Source: Anaerolineae bacterium
Lineage (GTDB): Bacteria; Chloroflexota; Anaerolineae; UBA4142; SHND01
Assembly (NCBI GenBank): GCA_020851635.1
Contig: JADZCJ010000140.1
Coordinates: 186,001 to 250,000, forward strand
Length of the DNA stretch: 64,000 nucleotides
Reading direction: 5' to 3'
Every line of letters begins with the position of its first letter. Position 1 is the stretch's first letter. Positions 15,988 through 22,841 of the stretch are shown in pieces. The notes beneath the pieces were generated by a model that had not been told where the DNA came from, made no database searches, and saw only the letters and a program-made list of their open reading frames with translations. Position numbers and translations under genes: made by a program.

Positions 15988-16053
15988 AGATTATCTCCTT
16001 GCGCAGACAAGGGCTACCGCCGCATGGCTGGTTTTCCTACACGCCATCTGGCG
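15988..16053 (-). promoter_or_regulatory. Tandem-palindrome promoter of short transcript, copy 1 (R3)
   Basis: Minus strand: palindromes at 16042-16053 (CGCCATCTGGCG) and 16018-16029 (CGCCGCATGGCT), 24 bp apart, then -10 TAATCT at 15993-15988, 24 nt further (GATAAT overlaps it at 15995-15990). Confidence 0.6.
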
Positions 16054-16125
16054 TATTGACAAGCCGCAACTTGCCGTCGGATTTTTGTCACGATACCGCT
16101 GAGAATGGGATGCATTAGCTTTATA

Positions 16126-16246
16126 TCACTTCAAACGGTAAAATCCGATGCTAATCACGATGATTCCCAGGCCCGTTGGCACGATGAGATTGATCGGTTC
16201 TCCAAAAATGAGGGCTGCGGGAATCACGCCAAACGCGTGCGGGAGT
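16126..16246 (-). pseudogene. EamA transporter C-terminal remnant
   Basis: About 40 codons read AFGVIPAALIFGEPINL...TGLGIIVISIGFYRLK, matching the last helix pair of the intact EamA transporter at 22842-23762 (AFGLFLAALIFGETI...GAGIIVIGIGIL). It lies next to copy 1 of the short transcript exactly as the intact gene lies next to copy 2, so this is one arm of a decayed duplication. Confidence 0.8.
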
Positions 16247-16372
16247 GAATCGGCATTGATCGATGCTCTGCCGCAGCCGATGACGGTGCACCATCCGCAG
16301 TCCGACGGCCCGCCGCTGTCCGAATGGATGGCCCAACAAATCGTGCAAGATATTCGCGTGGGCAACTGGTAG
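16235..16372 (+). pseudogene. Remnant of Met-rich cupredoxin gene
   Basis: The frame ending at TAG (16370-16372) reads ESALIDALPQPMTVHHPQSDG and SEWMAQQIVQDIRVGNW, corresponding to residues 83-128 of the cupredoxin at 9234 (ESALTEALLQPMT ... HHPQSD ... EWMRQQISQDLRVAQY) with a short internal deletion. No cupredoxin domain follows. Confidence 0.8.
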
Positions 16373-16515
16373 CATACGGACATTTGCCTCGTCTTAATCG
16401 GGACATTGCACCAGTGCGAGCTGATCGAAAATGGCGGAAAATGCGGCAGTTGTGGTTCCTCGTGCTCCTGCCTGTTTCTGCCGCACTGAAAGCCTGAACG
16501 GTTTCGCATAATTCC

Positions 16516-16965
16516 ATGAATCCCATGCTATTCAAACGTCTTGCCTCTTTTTTGCTACTGGCGAGTCTTTTTGCGCCCACGCTCATGATGACTTCGTGCG
16601 CATCCCAGCCCACCCAGCATGAGGTGCATCTGGCACCCGTGTCCATGCTGCCCGCAGAAATGCAGAGCGCCCCGGAAAGCGTGCGCACCGCGTACCAATT
16701 TGCGGTAGCGAATCCCGAACCACTCAAGAACGTGCCATGCTATTGCGGTTGCGGCGCGGTGGGTCACAACAGCAACTACGATTGCTATATTCAGGACGCG
16801 CCAAACAACGGCAAGATCATTTTCGACGAGCACGCGCTTGGCTGCAGTATTTGTGTGGATATTACGCAGGACGTGCTGCGCATGTCGCGGGATGGGCGCG
16901 CCCCGCCGGATATCCGCGCAGAGATCGTGAATACGTACAGTCGGTTTGGACCGTCGAACCAGTGA
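16516..16965 (+). CDS. PCYCGC-motif lipoprotein (Cys form)
   Basis: A 149-residue exported protein with signal peptide and a Cys in a lipobox-like position (MTSCASQ, about residue 27). The core is a PCYCGCG motif (residues 74-80) followed by DCYI and, later, LGCSICVDI with a CxxC pair. This matches the PCYCGC-motif family of unknown function, likely metal- or heme-related and on the outer face of the membrane. It starts a five-gene cluster with CuA proteins. A paralogue at 62809-63273 has UGA in place of the first Cys of the CxxC pair, so this gene provides the Cys-form comparison. Confidence 0.88.
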   Translation: MNPMLFKRLASFLLLASLFAPTLMMTSCASQPTQHEVHLAPVSMLPAEMQSAPESVRTAYQFAVANPEPLKNVPCYCGCGAVGHNSNYDCYIQDAPNNGKIIFDEHALGCSICVDITQDVLRMSRDGRAPPDIRAEIVNTYSRFGPSNQ

Positions 16966-16966
16966 A

Positions 16967-17431
16967 ATGAATTTTCACCTTCCACACGGTCGCTATTACC
17001 GATACCTGATCGCCGTAAGCACTGTGTGTTTGATGTTTGCGGCGATTTTTCTTCCGTTGCCGGTGGACGCGTATACTCCCGAAACGCACACCCTGCAGAT
17101 CAACGCGCGCACATTTGCCTTTGAGCCCGGTTCCATCGCAATCCGGCGCGGCGATACGATAACCATAGAGCTGGAGGCGCTCGACGCGGTGCACGGCTTG
17201 TACCTGGATGGCTACGACGTGAACCTTGTCGCCGAGCCGGGCAAGAGCGCCAGCGTGACGTTTGTTGCGGATAAAGACGGCAAATTCAAATTTCGGTGTT
17301 CGGTTGCGTGCGGCGCGCTGCATCCCTTCATGATCGGCGAATTGAATGTGGAACCGGATATCCCCCTCGTGCGCGCGCTGCTCATCACGCTCATGGGCGT
17401 GATCGGTGCACTGGCATTCTTTTGGAAATGA
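16967..17431 (+). CDS. CuA-domain protein (cytochrome oxidase subunit II-like)
   Basis: A 154-residue protein with N-terminal signal anchor (about 12-36) and a cupredoxin domain carrying the binuclear CuA site: His in AVHGLYLDGY, then CSVACGALHPFM (Cys-x3-Cys-x3-His-x2-Met). A further helix lies at the C-terminus (about 136-154). It would accept or deliver electrons outside the membrane. Start at 16967 is 1 bp after the previous stop; ATGA overlap with the next gene shows tight coupling. It lacks the two-helix hairpin and size of standard subunit II. Confidence 0.9.
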   Translation: MNFHLPHGRYYRYLIAVSTVCLMFAAIFLPLPVDAYTPETHTLQINARTFAFEPGSIAIRRGDTITIELEALDAVHGLYLDGYDVNLVAEPGKSASVTFVADKDGKFKFRCSVACGALHPFMIGELNVEPDIPLVRALLITLMGVIGALAFFWK

Positions 17432-18792
17432 CTCGAACAAAATTGGAACTCACACGGTTTCCCTCTGTGAAACGACTGCTCACGAGTCGATGGGTGCCGT
17501 GGACTTTGATGGCAATCACCTTGCCTGTCTTTTTGCTCGCGATCTTGACAGGGTTGTTTGGCACGCCCGCCGGCAGTCGGAATTTCGGTATTATCTTTGT
17601 GTGGATTGTATGGTGGGCGCTCCTCATTCTGGTGATGGTGCCGTTCGCAGGCCGCTTGTGGTGCGCGGTGTGTCCGATCCCCGCGCCCGGCGAATGGCTG
17701 CAGCGCCGCGCCTTGGTCCAATCCCGCCCGGGTGGGAAACTGTTTACGCTCGGTGGGAAATTTCCCCGCCGCCTCAAAAATATCTGGCTGCAAAATGCTG
17801 CCTTTCTCGCCGTCGCGCTGTTCTCGGTCGTGATTCTGACGACGCCGTTCGTGAGCGCCCTTGTATTGCTTTTCATGATCGTTCTGGCAATGGCTACAAG
17901 TATGCTGTTTGAGCGGCGTGTCTTTTGCCGCTACATCTGTCCTGTCGGCGGCTTCATTGGCTTGTATTCTCAAGTCGCCCCCATCGAGGTGCGCGTCAAG
18001 GATATGGCAGTGTGTCAATCGCACGTCGAGAAAACGTGCTATCAAGGCAGCGATGCCGGGTACGGTTGTCCCTGGCTCGTGTATCCGGCAGCGCTCGACA
18101 GGAATACCTACTGCGGCATGTGCATGGAATGTATGAAAACATGCCCGCACGATAATGTTGGCATCTTTTTGCGCGCTCCGGGCAAAGATTTGCAGACGAC
18201 ACAGGGGCGACGGCTCGACGAGGCATACAAAGCGTTCATTATGCTCACCTGTGCGCTCGCCTATTCGATCGTGCTTTTGGGACCATGGTCGCTGTTCAAA
18301 GAAAGCGCGTACGCGGTGGGAACACTCGCCTGGTGGGTCTATGCGAGCCTATTTCTGGCGGCAAACCTTGTGATTGTGCCCGGCATCTTTTTCGCCTGCA
18401 CGACGTTTGCCCGCAAATTGTCGTACAACAAATTCTCACTGCGCCGCACGTTTGTCGAGTATGCGTACGTGCTGGTGCCGCTCGGGCTTGTCGCATGGGC
18501 TGCCTATACAATCTCATTTGTCTTTGTTAATTTTTCGTACGCGTGGCAAGTCGTGTCCGACCCGTTTGGCTGGGGTTGGAATCTGTTCGGCACTGCCAAT
18601 TGGACGTGGACACCCTATCTTGCCGGGCTGCAAACATTTCTACAGATCCCCATTTTGCTGGTCGGCTTGATCGCCGCCATCGGCATGGCACTCCGGACCG
18701 CGAATTCACAAGGCGTGCCCCGGCGCGCAGCACTGCCCGTCGTCACCTTTTGTGCGGCGTTCACGGTCGGGTTGTTGTGGTTGTATGTTTGA
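17428..18792 (+). CDS. NosR/NapH-like membrane ferredoxin
   Basis: A 454-residue polytopic membrane protein with Cys-rich cytoplasmic parts: LWCAVCPIPAPGEW (about 76-89), FCRYICPVGGF (about 166-176) and YCGMCMECMKTCPHD, a CxxCxxCxxxCP [4Fe-4S] motif. The CxxxCP repeats are typical of NosR, NapH and CcoG-type proteins that carry electrons between the quinone pool and periplasmic enzymes. It sits between two CuA proteins, which suggests a short electron chain from membrane iron-sulfur clusters to CuA centres. Start overlaps the upstream stop (ATGA). Confidence 0.88.
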   Translation: MTRTKLELTRFPSVKRLLTSRWVPWTLMAITLPVFLLAILTGLFGTPAGSRNFGIIFVWIVWWALLILVMVPFAGRLWCAVCPIPAPGEWLQRRALVQSRPGGKLFTLGGKFPRRLKNIWLQNAAFLAVALFSVVILTTPFVSALVLLFMIVLAMATSMLFERRVFCRYICPVGGFIGLYSQVAPIEVRVKDMAVCQSHVEKTCYQGSDAGYGCPWLVYPAALDRNTYCGMCMECMKTCPHDNVGIFLRAPGKDLQTTQGRRLDEAYKAFIMLTCALAYSIVLLGPWSLFKESAYAVGTLAWWVYASLFLAANLVIVPGIFFACTTFARKLSYNKFSLRRTFVEYAYVLVPLGLVAWAAYTISFVFVNFSYAWQVVSDPFGWGWNLFGTANWTWTPYLAGLQTFLQIPILLVGLIAAIGMALRTANSQGVPRRAALPVVTFCAAFTVGLLWLYV

Positions 18793-19809
18793 GTGCATCC
18801 ATTGAAACGCGAATTTTTAGCACTTGGCATCCTGGCGCTCGCGGTGATTGCATTTCCCGCCGCGTTGTTTGGCTATCAGACATGGCGCACACACGCAGAA
18901 GGCGTGCGTGTGATTGACCTCGTCGGGAGTTCTCCGGACCGCGGCGGCTGGATGCCCGACGCGATTCGGGTGAGCGTGGGCGAGAGGGTCCGCTTGCGTA
19001 TTTCGTCCCCCGATGTCGTACATGGGTTTGAGATTCCCGCACTGGGCGTGCACGTTGAGGAGATTTTGCCGGGGCACGTGCAAGAGGTCGAGTTTGCTGC
19101 AACGCAGGCCAGGCGGTATCCGTTCGCATGCACGCGCTGGTGCAGTGTGGACCACTGGCGGATGCGTGGGGTGATCGAGGTAATTGATCCTTCACAACCC
19201 GATGCGCCGCCGCCCACCTTCGAACCCCCGCTCTACCAACAACTTGGCATTGACATTGATGCGCTTCATCCTGCTCAAAATGTCCCAACGGGTCGTCCTT
19301 CCGTTGCGCGCGGCGCGCAATTGAATCTCAACTTCACCCCCGATTTTCGGACGCAGTCTCCGGGCGATGTATTCGCTCAACTCCGCGCGGATTCAGCATA
19401 CGAGCGCTATGATGATATGCAGTTATGGGATGCCATCGCATTTGCATATGCTCGCAGCGCCGGAAACGGGAGTATCGCACGGGGCGCGCAGCGCTATGCG
19501 CGCGATTGCGCGGCCTGTCACGGGGAAGCGGGCGATGGCACGGGACCCGCCGGTCGAGATCTGCCCGGATTGATGGCGATGGATCCTTCGACCGAGGCGC
19601 ATGACAGCGCCGGGATGGTCAGCGGGCCCGCCAATTTCACCGATGCCGCGCAAATGCTCGGGGCGAACGACGCATTCTTGCAAGGCAAAGTCCTGCGCGG
19701 CGGTATGGGGACAGGGATGCCCGAGTGGGGCTCGCTCTATTCCGAGCAAGACTTGTGGGACGTGGTCGCCTTTTTGCGCTCGTTCACTTTTGATATCGTG
19801 ATAAAATAA
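18793..19809 (+). CDS. CuA-cytochrome c fusion protein
   Basis: A 338-residue protein beginning at GTG directly after the previous stop. N-terminal anchor (about 8-28), a cupredoxin domain with a CuA site (His in VVHGFEIP; CTRWCSVDHWRM gives Cys-x3-Cys-x3-His-x2-Met, about 117-128), then a linker and a class I cytochrome c domain with CAACH heme-binding motif (about 238-242) and a distal Met likely in GTGMPEWGS. The layout is that of oxidase subunit II with fused cytochrome c, but no subunit I is in the window. It may pass electrons to an oxidase or N-oxide reductase encoded elsewhere. Confidence 0.9.
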   Translation: MHPLKREFLALGILALAVIAFPAALFGYQTWRTHAEGVRVIDLVGSSPDRGGWMPDAIRVSVGERVRLRISSPDVVHGFEIPALGVHVEEILPGHVQEVEFAATQARRYPFACTRWCSVDHWRMRGVIEVIDPSQPDAPPPTFEPPLYQQLGIDIDALHPAQNVPTGRPSVARGAQLNLNFTPDFRTQSPGDVFAQLRADSAYERYDDMQLWDAIAFAYARSAGNGSIARGAQRYARDCAACHGEAGDGTGPAGRDLPGLMAMDPSTEAHDSAGMVSGPANFTDAAQMLGANDAFLQGKVLRGGMGTGMPEWGSLYSEQDLWDVVAFLRSFTFDIVIK

Positions 19810-19828
19810 AAAAGGAGGAGATTTTGCG

Positions 19829-20311
19829 ATGACCAAAAAATCACAGAGCAAGTCCAATCATCATCCGGTGCGGCGCAAGCCGATTCCGGCTGCCTGGATG
19901 CTGCTCGGCGGACTCGCGCTTGGCGCAATCGCGGTTCTGGCACTGGTGTGGATCACTTTGACGCCGAATCGCGGCGATGGCGGTCCGCCGCAGCTGCAGG
20001 TCAGTACCGAGCGTTTGGATCTGGGCAAACAGATTCTTGGAAAAACAGTGCGTGCGAGTTTTGAGGTGAGCAACAAGGGTACGGGTGCGCTCACTCTCAC
20101 CGTCCCGCAGCTTGCAACTGTGCTGGAAGGGTGCTGACCATCCCGAATTATCGTCGGTCAGACGATTCTAGGGCCCGGAGAAAGAACGACAATTTCCACA
20201 GATTTCATGATGCACGAAGGCATGGAGGGACCCCATCTCTTTGAGATCCCGCTTACGACGAATGATCCGGCACAGCCGCTAAAGAAATTGCTCATCGCGT
20301 CGGTTTGGTAA
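19829..20311 (+). CDS. DUF1573-like membrane-anchored protein, predicted selenoprotein (Sec103)
   Basis: The frame from ATG 19829 (AAGGAGGAG upstream) runs to TAA at 20309-20311 with one in-frame TGA at codon 103. Before it: basic start, one helix (about 22-43), and an Ig-like DUF1573-type domain (LDLGKQILGKTVRASFEVSN). After it the same frame continues for 57 codons with family-like sequence (IIVGQTILGPGERTTIS, MMHEGMEGPHLFEIPLTTNDP). The context is EGC-UGA-P; from memory, homologues have GCCPP, so UGA replaces the second Cys. Starting 18 nt after the UGA is a GGTCA loop on a 6-bp stem, as in E. coli fdhF. If UGA were a stop the domain would lose its last third. Redox function beside CuA proteins is inferred. 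Confidence 0.75.
20138..20168 (+). promoter_or_regulatory. Predicted bacterial SECIS element (gene at 19829)
   Basis: Stem ATCGTC (20150-20155) / GACGAT (20161-20166) with 5-nt loop GGTCA (20156-20160). Exactly 18 nt separate the UGA and the GGU of the loop, the same distance and loop start as in the E. coli fdhF element. GA/TC can extend the stem past a 3-nt bulge. Confidence 0.7.
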
Positions 20312-20364
20312 GGGCGTTCAAGTTCCAGCCAGTGAGTATCATGTATCGCAGAGGACTTGTGTAA

Positions 20365-20400
20365 ATAGAAACCAGTCGGCTGTTGTCGGCTGGTTTCTAT
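20365..20400 (+). terminator. Hairpin after selenoprotein gene
   Basis: A perfect 11-bp stem (ATAGAAACCAG / CTGGTTTCTAT) closes a 14-nt loop. It ends in AT-rich sequence rather than a T-run, so termination is plausible but not certain. Confidence 0.6.
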
Positions 20401-20480
20401 ATATTTGAAATATGCCAAAACGCTACCATCACAGCAACCACATAGGTACAGATAAACTCACACCCTTGCCTGATAGCATC

Positions 20481-20722
20481 GCACCCACACGCAGCCTGCC
20501 GACCGGTGGTCCGCCATCACATGGTGACGCGCGTCCATCACGGCGAGTTTGTGAAATGCGCCAGCAATCTGCCACAAATCATGGACGACGAAATCCACCC
20601 GATCATTTGGATTCTCCGCTCCCTTTGGATTCACCCAAATCGTTTTCCATCCCAATGCGTGCGCGGGTGCAAGGATAATCATCGGCACTCAGCAGAGCAT
20701 CATCCAAAACCAGTGCTTCCAA
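20481..20722 (-). pseudogene. HAD-hydrolase C-terminal remnant
   Basis: Two adjoining frames read LVLDDAL, then LAPAHALGWKTIWVNPKG, VVHDLWQIAGAFHKL and RSAGCVWV. These match the C-terminal third of the intact HAD gene at 23780-24484 (LVMVDDALSNLAPAQALGWK...) with a frameshift between the first two blocks. It is a decayed partial duplicate. Confidence 0.85.
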
Positions 20723-20977
20723 CCGGCTTGGCCGTCCGAGTGTTGTTGCTCCATTTTGCATTTCCCCCGGTGATTGCGATAACGGTCGCGCCATGCTCCA
20801 GCCCAAAACTTTGTAGGGTAGGCAATAGCCGCGAATGCGGGTGACGAGAAAACCCAAACCGAGCGCGATCAGACCGATATCCAGTACTTGCCAAAGCAAA
20901 ACGCTGCTCTGTAACAACTGCGACAGCGTCCACAATGGAAGCGCCACGCCGAGGATCAGGAGTTGGATGCCTTCCAC
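20603..20977 (-). CDS. Doubtful ORF: small membrane protein fused into HAD remnant
   Basis: From a possible GTG at 20977 (AGGAAAG upstream) the frame encodes two hydrophobic helices (VEGIQLLILGVALPLW and LLWQVLDIGLIALGLGFLV) followed by RIRGYCLPYKVLGW, then runs into the HAD remnant and stops. The hydrophobic part looks protein-like, but the C-terminus is clearly chimeric. It is probably a truncated gene joined to the remnant by deletion. Confidence 0.35.
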   Translation of the reverse strand: MEGIQLLILGVALPLWTLSQLLQSSVLLWQVLDIGLIALGLGFLVTRIRGYCLPYKVLGWSMARPLSQSPGEMQNGATTLGRPSRLEALVLDDALLSADDYPCTRARIGMENDLGESKGSGESK

Positions 20978-21155
20978 CTTTCCTAATAGACAACACAAAT
21001 TAAAGTCGCACGATCTGTCATTTCGAGGCACGTTCTCTGTGCCGAGAAATCTCGCGATAGTGCGGAGTTAATTTGATTCCTCTATAAGCTTTTCAATTCA
21101 CACCGCCGCCGCGTTCAACGACGGCAATGCGAGTGTCGATTGGATGAGCCCTCAC

Positions 21156-21413
21156 CTACTTGAGCCGCGCTGTCGTTTGCGCGATATGTCTGCTGTGTTC
21201 CTCGCCATTCGCGTTGTGTCCCCGATATCCGCCGTCACTGCCGTGCATCCCCATGTGCACCCACGCAAAGGAGCCGAGGAAGACGATCCAAAAGATTATA
21301 TTCAGCGGCACATTGAATAGATAGAACGCGATGCATGCCACAAGTAGCAACCCCGCAAGTGTCAAAACCACCTTGAGCCAATTCACTCGATTGAGTGTAT
21401 CAAACATTGTCAT
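21156..21413 (-). CDS. Small membrane protein, His-rich tail
   Basis: An 85-residue protein with two helices (about 12-33 and 36-56) and a His/Gly-rich tail (HMGMHGSDGGYRGHNANGEEHSRH) that could bind metal. It resembles the DUF2933-type protein at 932 in layout (paired helices followed by a Met/His segment), though similarity is weak. Its promoter has the tandem-palindrome arrangement R4, which argues that it is a real, regulated gene. Confidence 0.65.
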   Translation of the reverse strand: MTMFDTLNRVNWLKVVLTLAGLLLVACIAFYLFNVPLNIIFWIVFLGSFAWVHMGMHGSDGGYRGHNANGEEHSRHIAQTTARLK

Positions 21414-21440
21414 GCCTCCGTTCTAGTGTTTGATGCACCC

Positions 21441-21506
21441 ACTCTATCACGAACGGCAGCGCGGCAAAAGCGTAAAACGACGCAAGGCACACCGCGCCAA
21501 ATAGCG
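21441..21506 (-). promoter_or_regulatory. Tandem-palindrome promoter (R4)
   Basis: Minus strand: CGCCAAATAGCG at 21495-21506; a degenerate second site (8 of 12 positions) at 21471-21482, 24 bp away; -10 TAGAGT at 21446-21441, 24 nt beyond it. The gene starts at 21413. Confidence 0.55.
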
Positions 21507-21780
21507 CACTTGGTTCATATCGTATCTAGGCAATGTTTGTCCGCGAGACGGTAAATGTATTGCCAAATCAAGCACATGGAAAGAGCGGGCGGGGCATTGG
21601 AGCTGCCCCGCCCGACGTTGACAACCGTCCATATTCTGTTTTCTCGCAAGTTAACGCAGGGTGCCAGTATGGTTCACTTTGCGCCAAATTGATTTTAACC
21701 GCTTGGCGCCACTGATGGGCGTTAACAGGGCACAAAACCCCCAAGCTCTGGCGCGATGCCGACCAGCGCAACACGGCAAC
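21507..21780. other. Intergenic stretch with GC-rich hairpin
   Basis: No gene recognised. At 21586-21614 a perfect 11-bp stem (CGGGCGGGGCA / TGCCCCGCCCG) with a 7-nt loop lies downstream of the SRPBCC gene (minus strand) and may end its transcript, although no T-run follows. Confidence 0.5.
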
Positions 21781-21855
21781 TTATTGGGTTACAAATCCAC
21801 CGTCCACCACCCACGCGTGCCCGGTCACGAACGAAGCGTCTTGAACAAGTCCTCT
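21781..21855 (-). pseudogene. Short-chain dehydrogenase C-terminal remnant
   Basis: About 24 codons end in SFVTGHAWVVDGGFVTQ and a TAA stop. This is the characteristic C-terminal strand of SDR dehydrogenases (SxFVTGxxxxVDGG). No upstream SDR sequence remains, because the SRPBCC gene begins immediately beyond. Confidence 0.75.
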
Positions 21856-21867
21856 GCTCGTTCGTGC

Positions 21868-22302
21868 CTAAATTTCCATTCTGGCTTTGAGGTTCGCCAG
21901 GAACGCGTCTGTGTCGTCCTCGTTCACTTTGAGGACAAACCTCTCGCTCAACTTGCCAAGCAGCTGGCCTGGAATCGTATATTCCACCTCTTCGTGGAAA
22001 CGGGTATGACCGTTTTCCCTTTCAAAGGTATAGACAAAGGTGCTCGGGATGCTCCCCGTGCCCTTGGTGACGATGCGCTTGTTGGCGACATACTCTTGTG
22101 TCTTGGTCTCACCCTCAAAGCGCATACCTGCCATCTTATACGCCCAGTTGAAGGTATCGCCGACATGCTGCGGGGTCTGCTTGACATCTTTGACCTCGAT
22201 CAGGCTGGGCCAAATCTCTGGCAGATTCGTCGGCTGTAGCAGATAGTCAAAGACCTTTTCGACCGGGGCGTTGATGAGGATTGTTCGATCAATCTTTGCC
22301 AT
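21868..22302 (-). CDS. SRPBCC-family protein
   Basis: A 144-residue START/SRPBCC (polyketide-cyclase-like) domain protein: begins IDRTILINAPVEKVFDYLLQPTNLPEIWPSLIEV, the standard first strand and helices, and ends in the long C-terminal helix (LSERFVLKVNEDDTDAFLANLKARME). These bind small hydrophobic ligands in a deep cavity; the ligand is unknown. AAGGAG lies before the ATG. Three palindromic sites stand upstream (R5), so it belongs to the candidate regulon. Confidence 0.88.
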   Translation of the reverse strand: MAKIDRTILINAPVEKVFDYLLQPTNLPEIWPSLIEVKDVKQTPQHVGDTFNWAYKMAGMRFEGETKTQEYVANKRIVTKGTGSIPSTFVYTFERENGHTRFHEEVEYTIPGQLLGKLSERFVLKVNEDDTDAFLANLKARMEI

Positions 22303-22332
22303 GATTCATATCTCCTTGTGAAGCACCCTGCC

Positions 22333-22421
22333 AGTCTAGGTGAGATGGGCAGATAGGGCCACAGCTATTTGGCGTGTTTCGCTTAAGCAAATTAGCGTAC
22401 TCGGCGCCGCGCCAAATGGCG
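22333..22421 (-). promoter_or_regulatory. Triple-palindrome promoter of SRPBCC gene (R5)
   Basis: Minus strand: sites at 22410-22421 (CGCCAAATGGCG, perfect), 22386-22397 (AGCAAATTAGCG) and 22363-22374 (AGCTATTTGGCG), spaced 24 and 23 bp; -10 TAGACT at 22338-22333, 24 nt beyond the nearest site. Confidence 0.65.
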
Positions 22422-22474
22422 TACACAATTTTTTATGCCCGCGATGCCGTACGAACCGATGTATGCTTGACACG

Positions 22475-22517
22475 AAAAAATCCCGCTCCGCACGATCAAA
22501 ATCGGCAGAGCGGGAAT
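22475..22517 (-). terminator. Intrinsic terminator of short transcript, copy 2
   Basis: Minus strand: 8-bp stem TCCCGCTC/GAGCGGGA with an 18-20 nt loop like that of copy 1, then a T6 tract. Confidence 0.85.
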
Positions 22518-22733
22518 TGATATATGGTGCGTGTTTCGGTCCCTCCCGTTTCAGCGTCACTTTTCTTTGGCGCACTCGCGCATGTTCCTTATTTGAAGGA
22601 TGCTCATTTCCTCAAAAGGAACCTTTGACACCTGCGTTTCGGGTAATCTGTCGCACCTGTTATTGAGAACCTGATGTTCAACGCCTCCAGTCTTACTCTG
22701 AATCGCCGTGCTGTCACTGCAATTCAGTTTTCT
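22475..22733 (-). ncRNA. Predicted short transcript, copy 2 (~259 nt)
   Basis: Paralogue of 15725-15981 with the same promoter architecture (R6), length and terminator. Its frame reads IQSKTGGVEHQVLNNRCDRLP..., then MSILQIRNMRECAKEK and a TGA stop. Against copy 1, many differences are conservative or silent and the only length change here is one extra GAA codon, which hints at a peptide of up to about 55 residues with two conserved Cys. A pure sRNA role cannot be excluded. Confidence 0.5.
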
Positions 22734-22739
22734 GACTCT

Positions 22740-22805
22740 AGAATAGCATCCTCCAAAGACAAGTGTTACCGCCGCATGGCTTGTTCTCTTGTACGCCATT
22801 TGGCG
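22740..22805 (-). promoter_or_regulatory. Tandem-palindrome promoter of short transcript, copy 2 (R6)
   Basis: Minus strand: CGCCATTTGGCG at 22794-22805 and CGCCGCATGGCT at 22770-22781, 24 bp apart; -10 TATTCT at 22745-22740, 24 nt beyond. The layout is superimposable on R3. Confidence 0.65.
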
Positions 22806-22841
22806 TATTGACAATTGGGGTTTTGCAATATCGGATTTTCG

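Noticed and set aside
21661-22239. Long plus-strand ORF opposite the SRPBCC gene
   Set aside because: The minus-strand SRPBCC protein has clear domain structure, start site and promoter; the opposite frame has none.
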